Assembly (NCBI GenBank): GCA_028023455.1
Contig: JAQFVV010000013.1
Location: 7,720,411-7,784,410 of the forward strand
DNA length: 64,000 bases
Direction of reading: 5' to 3'
Source of the DNA: Epiperipatus broadwayi
Lineage: Eukaryota; Onychophora; Udeonychophora; Euonychophora; Peripatidae
Notes under the pieces: generated by a model
Told to the model about the DNA's origin: nothing
Database searches by the model: none
What the model saw: the letters and a program-made list of their open reading frames with translations, nothing else
Program-made: the position numbers and the translations under genes
Part shown: piece by piece, positions 60,401-64,000 of the stretch
Layout of the letters: each line of letters begins with the position of its first letter
How positions within the stretch are numbered: the first letter of the stretch is position 1

Positions 60401-63278
60401 TGTAGAAGTTTATCACTTGCATGCTTCTTGTGGGATGTTGATGGTACCGCAGCGTCGCCTCACAGACGCATTACACGGTTGGAACAACTATCATATAATT
60501 TTTTTATGTATTTGCTTTTTACATTTTTAATTTTAAAAAAAAATAAAAAATTGAAAAATTCTATGCAAATCTTATATAATGGTGTAAGAGAAGTTAGATG
60601 TCACTAATGTCCTTTTCAAAAAGTGTAAGCTAAAAAAGAATACTCATGGGATTTAATATTATTTCTATTCATTTCTATTTTGTTTTAGGTCCGTAGTGGC
60701 TGTGCCTTTTTAGTCCATGTTTGTGAAGATGAATATCAACTTTATTATCATTTTTTTTCAAAATCTACACCATTACTAGAGTATGTAACTTTTATATTAC
60801 TGAATTAAATAATATTGAAATTTATTTTTTGGACACAATGTATTATTTAAAATTAAATTGACATATATTTGCAGCATATTTTTAGAAAGTCTATGCACAT
60901 GTTTATATGATGTTTTACGACCTTTAATTATCCATGTAAATCATTTGGAGACATTAGCTGAACTCTGTAGTATTCTCAAGGTCAGATTATTTGAATTACT
61001 TTATATTTATATCTAAAACTATATAATTATAATAACAATGATTTATTAAAATCAACAACATTTTCACTAATTATACTTGCCATCCATTTGAGAAAAAATA
61101 TGATAGTATCTTTAAGATATTTAATAATCATTGATTTATTTATTTTTTATAATTAAGATGCAGGATTTTTAAATGTCATTATTTGTAGTAGCATTAATTT
61201 CTTTCATTTTGACATATTTCCTTTTTGATAAAAAGATGGCTAGCAAAAAAGCATTTAATTTAGAAAAAAATCATCCATTGTTTATTAATCATATACAACT
61301 ATTGATTTATAAATATGAAAACAATACAGTGATTTATTAATAAAATATATATTATGTTGCTTTAGGTCGAGATGTTGGAGGAACATGTTCGGCACAGTTG
61401 TAAGAAATACTTTCATTAATTTTTCCAAATAAAATTTAATATATATATATTTCACATTTATAAATATATATATATATATTCATTTATTATCAGCTTCACA
61501 ACTTGGTGCTTTTGAGAATATAACAAAGCAAATGCTAGAAGATGTTCAAGAACGTCTAGTTTATCGGACACATATATACATTAAAAGTGATATCCTTAAC
61601 TACAAACCATCTCCTGGAGATCTTGCATATCCTGAAAAGCTGGAAATGATGGAGGTTGGTTATAAATCTAGCTAATAAATGTTTGTCCTACGAAATGCAT
61701 AATATTCTTTATAAACATTGACTGAATGTATACATATGTGATTAAAATAGATATTTACTTAATCTTTTATATATATATTAAATTTTTGAAACAAAGTTAT
61801 TTCTCCAATTTAGTCTATTAATTTTATTTGAATCACTTTTCAGTATTCATGGCAAAAAATATATTTTATAATTTTGATTAATTCTGTTTATTAGTTGAAT
61901 CATATAATTCTATTACATCTAATGAAACGATTTTTTAATTTCTTTGTAGACTGTGTTCTTATTTGCATCTGTGAATTTGTATGATAATTTAAAATATGCT
62001 CTCTAAAACCTAGGGTCTTTTTTATTCACTTGGTTATTGTTTTTGTAGCCATGTAGTAATTTAAGCCTCCATAGCCTATTGTTAGTCTAAAGTAATTTCT
62101 ATTTTATCTAATTTTATTTTGGTGAATAATCCTGCTTATGATGAATAAAGTCTTTTTGGTATTCTTTCCTAAAATATATTTTGTTTGCACATTTGCATAA
62201 CATTTTTGATGTGAATTTATTTTTTTAGGATTGCTAATTGAATATTATGATATTTTAATTGTATGTTATCATTTTAATCTTTACTTTTATTTTCCTTGAT
62301 GTATATATTATTTTTACTTTTTTAAAATTCATTACCATTGTCTGCTGCTATTTATTAGTAATTCTGTTATTACCAGACTTTTTTAACATATGTGTTACTT
62401 ATGTGTTATTATTACAAGTTATTTGACAGTGCTATATCATAATAAATTGTAGATTTTAAAATATTTTTTCTGAAAAAAAACTTAATATATCTTTATATAT
62501 GAATTGTCATATTTGTTTAAGACTATTTGTATATTAAACTTAATTACCCTTCTCCAATCTGTTCCAGAGTATAGCTGAGAGTTTAAAAAAAGATCGTTCA
62601 AGAAGAAATTCCTCATCATCTGCAGCTTCAAGTACCAGTCACGAAGTGGCAGCTATTACAGCACAAGAAGTAATGGTTGTAGAAAATGGAATATCCCAGA
62701 TAGACAGCAACTATTCATATGGTTAGTTTAGAAGTTGCAGATTTTTTTGCATATTATGAATAAGTAACTCATAGCATATATCTTTTTAAAGATAATTCAC
62801 TTTTTTTGCCTGACAACACTTCTATGTCACCTGCTGATCTGCATGGAATGTGGTATCCAACAGTCCGAAGAACTCTTGTGTGTCTTTCCAAACTTTACCG
62901 TTGTCTAGATGTAAGTTAAAATATGCTCTTTATTAACTAGAATTCATTTGTTATAGTTATTTATTATTAATGCTATTTTTTAGAAGTCAATTTTTCAAGG
63001 TTTATCTCAAGAAGCATTAAGCCACTGCATCCAGTCATTGATTGCAGCCAGCCAAGCGATAACAAAACGAAAGGTCAGAATAGTGAGTTGTATTTAACTT
63101 TCTGTTTTATCATTGCTATTGCTAATATGCTGTTGTTTATTCTTTTTTTTTCTATAGTCACCTAGTGATGGGCAGTTGTTTTTAATTAAGCATTTGTTGA
63201 TTCTCAGAGAACAGATCGCTCCCTTTAATGTTGATTTTTCTGTTAAAGAAACTTCTCTTGATTTCAGCAAAGTAAAAA
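18361..63278 (+). CDS. COG3: COG3 (Sec34), conserved oligomeric Golgi complex subunit 3, partial gene with 15 exons
   Basis: COG3 belongs to lobe A (COG1-4) of the COG tether, a CATCHR-family complex on the cytosolic face of the Golgi. The complex captures vesicles in retrograde intra-Golgi traffic and so keeps glycosylation enzymes in place. Fifteen exons join to about 549 residues with no gap against the human protein as I remember it. Landmarks in order are [117 protein letters not shown] and [17 protein letters not shown]. The Sec34 domain occupies the first ~150 residues. A Ser/Ala-rich stretch at about residues 395-445 matches the variable linker of the family. All introns are GT-AG and all phases agree. 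The family is about 800-830 residues long, so roughly 100 N-terminal and 180 C-terminal residues are outside or unresolved. Introns range from 70 bp to 10.7 kb, and the long ones are full of repeats. Confidence 0.97.
18553..22635. mobile_element. Giant palindromic foldback element (4,083 bp) with ~2-kb arms
   Basis: The left arm (18553-20583) and right arm (20593-22635) are near-identical inverted copies around a 9-bp spacer, gatcgttat. The ends are tgtaacgatatataaatatg on the left and its complement, one mismatch, on the right. A 4-bp duplication ctat flanks both ends (18549-18552 and 22636-22639), so this is one insertion. TGT...ACA ends with a 4-bp duplication are reminiscent of Ginger-type DNA transposons and of LTR elements; assignment is open. 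No coding region is convincing: the same short frames appear on opposite strands of the two arms. High arm identity implies a recent insertion or ongoing gene conversion. It sits in the intron between COG3 exons A and B. Confidence 0.9.
20480..20544. repeat. Nested hairpin near the tip of the left palindrome arm
   Basis: An outer stem of tatctgc with gcagata encloses an inner stem of ctagg with cctag. The mirror copy is at 20632-20696, and a diverged relative at 55602-55666 keeps both stems with compensating base changes. Confidence 0.65.
22640..24172. other. Intronic AT-rich DNA between two foldbacks
   Basis: No feature recognised beyond A/T runs. Confidence 0.5.
24298..24339 (-). ncRNA. 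Hammerhead ribozyme motif, left arm
   Basis: Minus-strand order: tcctca (helix I), ctgacga (core CUGANGA), tggc-cacaa-gcca (helix II, 4 bp), gaaa, ctagtc (palindromic helix III acuagu, cleavage triplet GUC), tggga-type helix I partner tgggga. Helix I pairs tcctca with tgggga over 6 bp, one G-U. All core residues are present. The loopless palindromic helix III suggests cleavage as a dimer. Confidence 0.85.
24783..24824 (+). ncRNA. Hammerhead ribozyme motif, right arm
   Basis: Identical to the left-arm motif in opposite orientation, so transcripts from either DNA strand would carry one. Core ctgacga and gaaa intact, helix II tggc/gcca, helix III palindrome actagt, predicted cleavage after GUC at the end of actagtc. 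Confidence 0.85.
25173..25338 (+). CDS. COG3: COG3 exon B
   Basis: Encodes residues 21-76, including LAGYQNQC and the hallmark [19 protein letters not shown]. The acceptor follows an 18-T run and ends aataaaag. A prettier acceptor (cttgcag at 25189-25195) was rejected because it breaks the frame with exon A, whereas starting at 25173 completes the split Arg and keeps the human spacing exactly. Donor CAG|gtaatt, phase 0. Confidence 0.95.
25339..29002. other. COG3 intron B-C (3.7 kb)
   Basis: No gene. The stretch at about 26730-28560 is less uniformly AT-rich and may be an old insertion. It ends with three spaced copies of aagccagtgattac-like sequence (28443, 28483, 28537). An inverted copy of that word (atcactggcttgtt) lies at about 27930. 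Confidence 0.5.
29003..29077 (+). CDS. COG3: COG3 exon C
   Basis: Encodes 25 residues (77-101) including [15 protein letters not shown], a conserved part of the Sec34 domain. Acceptor tttttttaatag, donor CAA|gtaagt, phase 0 on both sides. Confidence 0.95.
29078..33050. other. COG3 intron C-D (first 4 kb)
   Basis: AT-rich and without genes. A small foldback lies at about 30114-30247: cctttttcaagaaatttta and its inverted partner near 30230, with an inner pair cttcatcaga / tctgatgaag. An (AT)n run is at 30376-30395. Confidence 0.5.
33051..33325 (+). repeat. Tandem duplication, two ~138-bp units
   Basis: Unit 1 (33051-33190) and unit 2 (33191-33325) share gcaaatatttattggt, ctaaaaa, atatcaagaatgtgaatata, aacatgtaaat and tattttaaacacttcattg with few differences. 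The second unit abuts the foldback at 33327. Confidence 0.85.
33327..33786. mobile_element. Foldback element (~460 bp)
   Basis: atacaatctgatgttt at the left end and aaacatcagattgtat at the right end are perfect reverse complements. The arms continue with matching A-rich (left) and T-rich (right) aataaaata / tattttatt tracts and matching atacagattatacctgtata-type words. No coding region, and no duplication identified. Confidence 0.75.
33957..34049 (+). CDS. COG3: COG3 exon D
   Basis: Encodes 31 residues (102-132): KLGSPTFSV, then [16 protein letters not shown]. Matches the human KLNSPTLSV / GFIPMLAKLDDCITYI stretch. Acceptor atgtatttag, donor AAT|gtaagt, phase 0 on both sides. Confidence 0.95.
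34164..34206 (+). ncRNA. Degenerate hammerhead-like motif
   Basis: ttgtcc can pair with ggataa (helix I); gaagg with ccttc (helix II); gaaa is followed by palindromic acgt and uc. The CUGANGA core is replaced by ttgataat, so it would be inactive. The arrangement resembles hammerheads of Penelope-like elements, but the evidence is weak. Confidence 0.3.
34490..35155. mobile_element. Degenerate hammerhead foldback copy
   Basis: Same layout as the 24.2-kb element: arms at 34490-34815 and 34825-35105 share gcttgtgcataaaatcccca, tgatgggctt and the tail gatgatcgtgtgatatat. The left-arm ribozyme (minus, about 34605-34640) keeps helix II and the actagt palindrome but lost the upstream helix I strand and the first core base. 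The right-arm copy (about 34970-35005) lost core and helix II. The family is thus older than the intact copy. No clear target-site duplication. Confidence 0.8.
35156..37080. other. COG3 intron D-E, first part
   Basis: AT-rich; no supported gene or element. Confidence 0.5.
37081..40432. other. COG3 intron D-E, compositionally distinct block
   Basis: More CpG-containing words than the flanks (for example gtcggctggccaagtgg at 37328; ttcgacgcatcgtacatgg at 38041), which suggests inserted DNA. Near its right end 40231-40256 reads ttggtgccgcaacgag, resembling the primer-binding region just inside LTR retroelements. No paired LTR or ORF was found. Confidence 0.4.
38633..38729 (+). repeat. Two homologous hairpins with a shared loop
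   Basis: Hairpin 1 (about 38634-38662): aatctgtg, loop ctggtggttaatc, cgcagatt. Hairpin 2 (about 38691-38720): attcctgcg, the same loop, cgcggaat. The loops are identical but the stems differ with pairing kept. Confidence 0.65.
40433..40561 (+). CDS. COG3: COG3 exon E
   Basis: Encodes 43 residues (133-175) with [18 protein letters not shown], matching human IYLLKFKQCLSKALHLMK. This is near the end of the Sec34 domain. Acceptor aattacttgcag, donor AAG|gtaata, phase 0. It is followed by the longest intron in the window (10,658 bp). Confidence 0.96.
40562..43367. other. COG3 intron E-F, first part
   Basis: AT-rich; contains the weak coding remnant listed at 41940-42660 and otherwise nothing recognised. 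Confidence 0.45.
41940..42660 (+). pseudogene. Weak coding remnant, family unknown
   Basis: Three open stretches in different plus-strand frames read like protein: [19 protein letters not shown] (about 41950), [20 protein letters not shown] (about 42062) and [20 protein letters not shown] (about 42549). Each is bounded by stops. Together they suggest an old transposon or gene fragment, not exons; no family recognised. Confidence 0.3.
43466..43506 (-). ncRNA. Hammerhead ribozyme motif, second subfamily, intact
   Basis: Minus-strand order: tcctca, ctgatga, gagc-cata-gctc (helix II), gaaa, ccggtc (palindrome accggt, triplet GUC), tgggga. Compared with the 24-kb motif, helix I is unchanged. Helices II and III have different bases but still pair. 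Confidence 0.87.
44003..44043 (+). ncRNA. Hammerhead ribozyme motif, mutated
   Basis: Same layout as the minus-strand copy of this element, but the conserved G of GAAA is A (gctcaaaactggtc) and the helix III palindrome is broken (actggt). Expected to be inactive. Confidence 0.75.
44202..45580. other. COG3 intron E-F, middle
   Basis: AT-rich. At 45391-45563 a unit like cttctaatatttggatggatgatt recurs three times about 70-75 bp apart (45404, 45470, 45541), a short degenerate tandem array. Confidence 0.5.
45581..48960. other. COG3 intron E-F, compositionally distinct block with an exact 23-bp direct repeat
   Basis: A 23-bp word with core gtccgatcaagagaatcggc occurs exactly at 45641-45663 and 46589-46611. 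It contains the small hairpin ccgat/atcgg. The 46390-46620 patch is clearly less AT-rich (cgggggagaatcccc). The block ends near a polyadenylation-like aataaatattttg at 48907. Probably a decayed inserted element; class unknown. Confidence 0.45.
48961..50697. other. COG3 intron E-F, last part
   Basis: AT-rich. Short frames on the minus strand (49620-49886, 50353-50628) have no recognisable domains and are not called as genes. Confidence 0.45.
50710..50951 (-). mobile_element. Small hammerhead-type foldback with a 12-bp target-site duplication
   Basis: agcttagaaatc lies at 50698-50709 and again at 50952-50963. Between them are a tail with gatgtcatatgacc (50731-50744) and a 177-bp hairpin (50776-50952) with ~80-bp arms. 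The hairpin tip carries gaaaccgcggtctgggg on the minus strand and ctgatgacgctagatgcaga on the plus strand. These are hammerhead parts with a degenerate core or helix II. Layout (foldback, tail, long duplication) matches the 24.2-kb element in opposite orientation. Confidence 0.78.
51220..51338 (+). CDS. COG3: COG3 exon F
   Basis: Encodes residues 176-214 plus the split Glu 215. Contains [18 protein letters not shown], one of the most conserved COG3 blocks. Acceptor tttttgattag, donor GA|gtatgt, phase 2 out. Confidence 0.96.
51339..52616. other. COG3 intron F-G
   Basis: AT-rich; no supported feature. Confidence 0.5.
52617..52743 (+). CDS. COG3: COG3 exon G
   Basis: Completes Glu 215 and encodes residues 216-257: [20 protein letters not shown], then the APSI and RDHCAL motifs. 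Acceptor ttttattgcag, donor CTT|gtaagt, phase 0 out. Confidence 0.96.
52744..53532. other. COG3 intron G-H, start
   Basis: AT-rich; no supported feature before the element at 53533. Confidence 0.5.
53533..55668 (+). mobile_element. Diverged single-arm relative of the giant palindrome
   Basis: Begins tgtaaggtatataatatgcc followed by gttacattaatttaaaat, matching the palindrome terminus. It then follows the left arm in order: agttcgtaaataaaa, the cttttttataa tract, aaatggaaatgattg, gttccagc, gaaccagct, aagtaattaagaactttcgt, gatgagtgcca and cttaacagtacgtatctgcc. Similarity stops at about 55668, near where the palindrome arm reaches its centre. There is no inverted second arm and no matching right terminus downstream, so this is a truncated or unduplicated element, clearly older than the palindrome. 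Minus-strand frames inside it (such as 54748-55074) have no recognisable domain. Confidence 0.82.
55602..55666. repeat. Nested hairpin in the single-arm element
   Basis: gtatctgcc pairs with ggcagatac (9 bp, perfect), enclosing ccagg ... cctgg. Homologous to the hairpin at 20480-20544, with base changes that keep pairing. Confidence 0.65.
55825..56195 (-). pseudogene. Orphan protein-like open frame, ~115 codons
   Basis: Read on the minus strand, one frame is open from about 56195 to a TGA at 55825-55827. The first in-frame ATG is at 56055; the open stretch upstream lacks one, so it may be an exon or a truncated gene. It is rich in Trp, Cys and aromatic residues, for example [35 protein letters not shown] and [18 protein letters not shown]. 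Base composition is much less AT-rich than its surroundings. It lies just past the end of the single-arm element and could belong to that family's internal region. I do not recognise the protein. Confidence 0.4.
56210..58080. other. COG3 intron G-H, middle
   Basis: AT-rich apart from the GC-richer remnant at 57220-57510. Confidence 0.5.
57222..57510 (-). pseudogene. Unidentified coding remnant, ~95 codons with one internal stop
   Basis: On the minus strand a single frame reads [20 protein letters not shown] and, after one [23 protein letters not shown] and [19 protein letters not shown], ending at TAG near 57222. The composition is clearly less AT-rich than the flanks. The length, balanced residue use and single stop indicate a fossil coding segment, likely the C-terminal end of a protein. 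Family not recognised. Confidence 0.45.
58090..58165 (+). mobile_element. Internally deleted remnant of the hammerhead foldback family
   Basis: aactctccatacagta (an arm end of the 24.2-kb element) is joined almost directly to gttgatcatgtgatgt (its tail), so the ribozyme arms are missing. Confidence 0.6.
58170..58972. other. COG3 intron G-H, upstream of the 59-kb foldback
   Basis: AT-rich; no supported feature. Confidence 0.5.
58973..60490. mobile_element. 1.5-kb foldback element with one expanded arm
   Basis: The ends tagttgttcc and ggaacaacta are inverted. The arms share ggtaccatcaaca, agaagcatgcaagtgataaa, gaacaattctttgctgaaat and aatggagcttcattaccatt-type blocks in opposite orientation. 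The right arm has about four tandem units of ttcagcaattt / ttttt / catcgatg (60235-60400), where the left arm has one. The loop contains a direct repeat (gccataatttcaaagca at 59743 and 59850) and a TATA-like ggtataaaaagcactg at 59798. No coding capacity; the same short frames appear on opposite strands of the arms. Confidence 0.82.
60689..60780 (+). CDS. COG3: COG3 exon H
   Basis: Encodes residues 258-287 plus the split Asp 288. [20 protein letters not shown] matches human VRSGCAFMVHVCQDEHQLYN. Acceptor ttttgttttag, donor GA|gtatgt. It lies 198 bp after a 1.5-kb foldback element. Confidence 0.97.
60875..60980 (+). CDS. COG3: COG3 exon I
   Basis: Encodes residues 289-323: [20 protein letters not shown], then [12 protein letters not shown]. 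The upstream intron is only 94 bp. Acceptor atatttgcag, donor AAG|gtcaga, phase 0 out. Confidence 0.97.
60981..61365. other. COG3 intron I-J
   Basis: 385 bp, AT-rich, no other feature. Confidence 0.7.
61366..61399 (+). CDS. COG3: COG3 exon J (34 nt, very short)
   Basis: A 34-nt exon encoding [11 protein letters not shown] plus the first base of Ser 335; matches human NEVLEDHVQNN. Acceptor gttgctttag, donor AGTT|gtaaga. Its reality is supported by conserved residues and by phase agreement on both sides, although it is below the size most ORF callers report. Confidence 0.94.
61494..61654 (+). CDS. COG3: COG3 exon K
   Basis: Completes Ser 335 and encodes residues 336-388: [42 protein letters not shown]. 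This is the best-conserved block after DNAFTLFY. Acceptor attatcag after an (AT)n tract, donor GAG|gttggt, phase 0 out. Confidence 0.97.
61655..62567. other. COG3 intron K-L
   Basis: 913 bp, AT-rich, ending in the tctccaatctgttccag acceptor; nothing else seen. Confidence 0.7.
62568..62721 (+). CDS. COG3: COG3 exon L (variable linker)
   Basis: Encodes residues 389-439 plus the first base of Asp 440. It starts with the conserved SIAESLKKD, then runs into a Ser/Ala-rich, poorly conserved stretch ([18 protein letters not shown]) matching in position the variable linker of human COG3. Acceptor ctgttccag, donor TATG|gttagt. Confidence 0.92.
62792..62910 (+). CDS. COG3: COG3 exon M
   Basis: Completes Asp 440 and encodes residues 441-479. 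The second half reads [19 protein letters not shown] then LSKLYRCLD, nearly identical to human. The intron before it is only 70 bp. Donor GAT|gtaagt, phase 0 out. Confidence 0.97.
62984..63073 (+). CDS. COG3: COG3 exon N (with a second in-frame donor)
   Basis: Encodes 30 residues (480-509): [19 protein letters not shown], then AITKRK. Acceptor tattttttag. The donor AAG|gtcaga keeps the same spacing to the next exon as in human. A second donor with better consensus, ATA|gtgagt at 63083, lies 9 nt downstream in frame and would add three residues (VRI). The two forms could coexist. Confidence 0.94.
63158..63278 (+). CDS. COG3: COG3 exon O, last exon in the window
   Basis: Encodes residues 510-549: [20 protein letters not shown], then [16 protein letters not shown]. 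Acceptor ttttttctatag, donor AAAA|gtaagg, phase 1 out. The next exon, expected to begin near the family's DAAFKIL motif, was not found before 64000, so the gene continues off the right edge. Confidence 0.96.
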
Positions 63279-64000
63279 GTAAGGAAATTTGTTTGATTAT
63301 CTCATAAATTAGCTATTTATTTTTAAAAAGATGATAATTTAAAATTAACAATAGCATATAATTTATCTATAAACTGGAACATGTAGAGAATTAATCCATT
63401 TAAATAATCTTTAGCTTTGCTTATAATTTTGTATCAACTTTACAATTATTGTATAATATAGGACAGCGTACATTTACTGTGAAACTCAGCCTGTCAGTTG
63501 CGAGCCATATCATTGATGCTTCTGGGATATAGATCAAAGCTTTTGCCATGTCTAACATCACATGTGCCTACTTACCCCTCATAAACCCTTTTACTTTGTT
63601 AAACCTAGTAATGCTGACTATTATTCAGAAAAAAAGAAACCATTATTATCTTTTTTCTACATTTTATAGCCCTTGTAAAAAGTTCTATAGAAGTTAGTGC
63701 AAATCTGAAATTATTTTGGTAGCTAGATTTGATAAGATAATGATTGCTTTGGTTTTAATATTGATATTATTTGTGAGCACATTAAAACATTTACTCTCAT
63801 TGAAAAACTTCACATTTTTTGTCTTCATAGTTAATATTACTTTTAACCACAGTTTCTGGAATCAGTTTTTGATTCTATTCCATAATCATGACAAATATTA
63901 CCCAAAAATTATAGTTGTTTAAGTTCATTTCTAAATATATATAATCAAAGCAATGGATTAAAGGTTAATCATACTTCTGAGTGCATTCTAATCAATCATC
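63279..64000. other. Start of the COG3 intron after exon O
   Basis: The next COG3 exon is not visible. A GC-richer patch at 63462-63600 (gcctgtcagttgcgagcc) follows an acceptor-like tatag. Its frame meets a stop after 23 codons and does not resemble COG3, so it is probably a repeat fragment. Confidence 0.5.

Noticed and set aside
58936-60607. Several frames of 86-102 codons in the 59-60.5 kb foldback
   Set aside because: Rich in Phe from T runs, repeated in opposite orientation in both arms, and without domains.
63464-63532. Acceptor-like tatag followed by an open GC-richer stretch, as the next COG3 exon
   Set aside because: In the required phase it reads into a TAG after 23 codons and shares nothing with the expected DAAFKIL region.

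Overview
This window is eukaryotic genomic DNA. It is very AT-rich, with long homopolymer and (AT)n runs. It carries 15 well-supported exons of one plus-strand gene, COG3 (Sec34), the Golgi vesicle-tethering subunit of the conserved oligomeric Golgi complex. The exons run from 18361 to 63278, all introns are GT-AG, and every intron phase matches across each junction. Together they encode about 549 contiguous residues, from the N-terminal FFxW motif to just past the [17 protein letters not shown] block. The C-terminal part of the gene lies beyond 64000. The extreme N-terminus lies upstream, except for one candidate short exon at 15083-15138. The protein is clearly metazoan and the sequence is far from vertebrate. 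An invertebrate, perhaps an arthropod such as an arachnid, is an inference from base composition, intron size and repeat content, not a demonstration. No second host gene was recognised.

Layout. 1-15 kb: AT-rich upstream or intronic DNA with small inverted repeats, a repeated 'attactgtcc' motif, a direct-repeat pair at 12 kb and minus-strand coding remnants at 8-9 kb. 15.1-17.1 kb: the candidate COG3 exon, a decayed Ty3/Gypsy-like gag-pol on the minus strand (zinc knuckles, then protease), a SPIN-like hAT MITE and another foldback. 18.4-25.3 kb: COG3 exons A and B, separated by a 4,083-bp near-perfect palindrome with a 4-bp target-site duplication and by a foldback carrying two hammerhead-ribozyme motifs. 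29-52.7 kb: exons C-G in huge introns holding more hammerhead foldbacks (34.5, 43.4 and 50.7 kb), tandem duplications and decayed repeats. 53.5-60.5 kb: a diverged single-arm relative of the giant palindrome, two protein-like remnants and a 1.5-kb foldback ending about 200 bp before exon H. 60.7-63.3 kb: eight closely packed exons (H-O).

The most notable content is non-genic. One family of non-autonomous foldback elements carries type I hammerhead ribozymes with palindromic helix III, seen as intact copies, mutated copies and remnants. Two subfamilies support the fold by compensatory changes in helices II and III. At least two copies are bounded by 12-15 bp target-site duplications and share a 3' tail, which points to retrotransposition of a Penelope-like or retrozyme-like element. 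The giant palindrome and its single-arm relative form a second family with its own conserved nested hairpin. Family names rest on recognition by eye; no database search was run.
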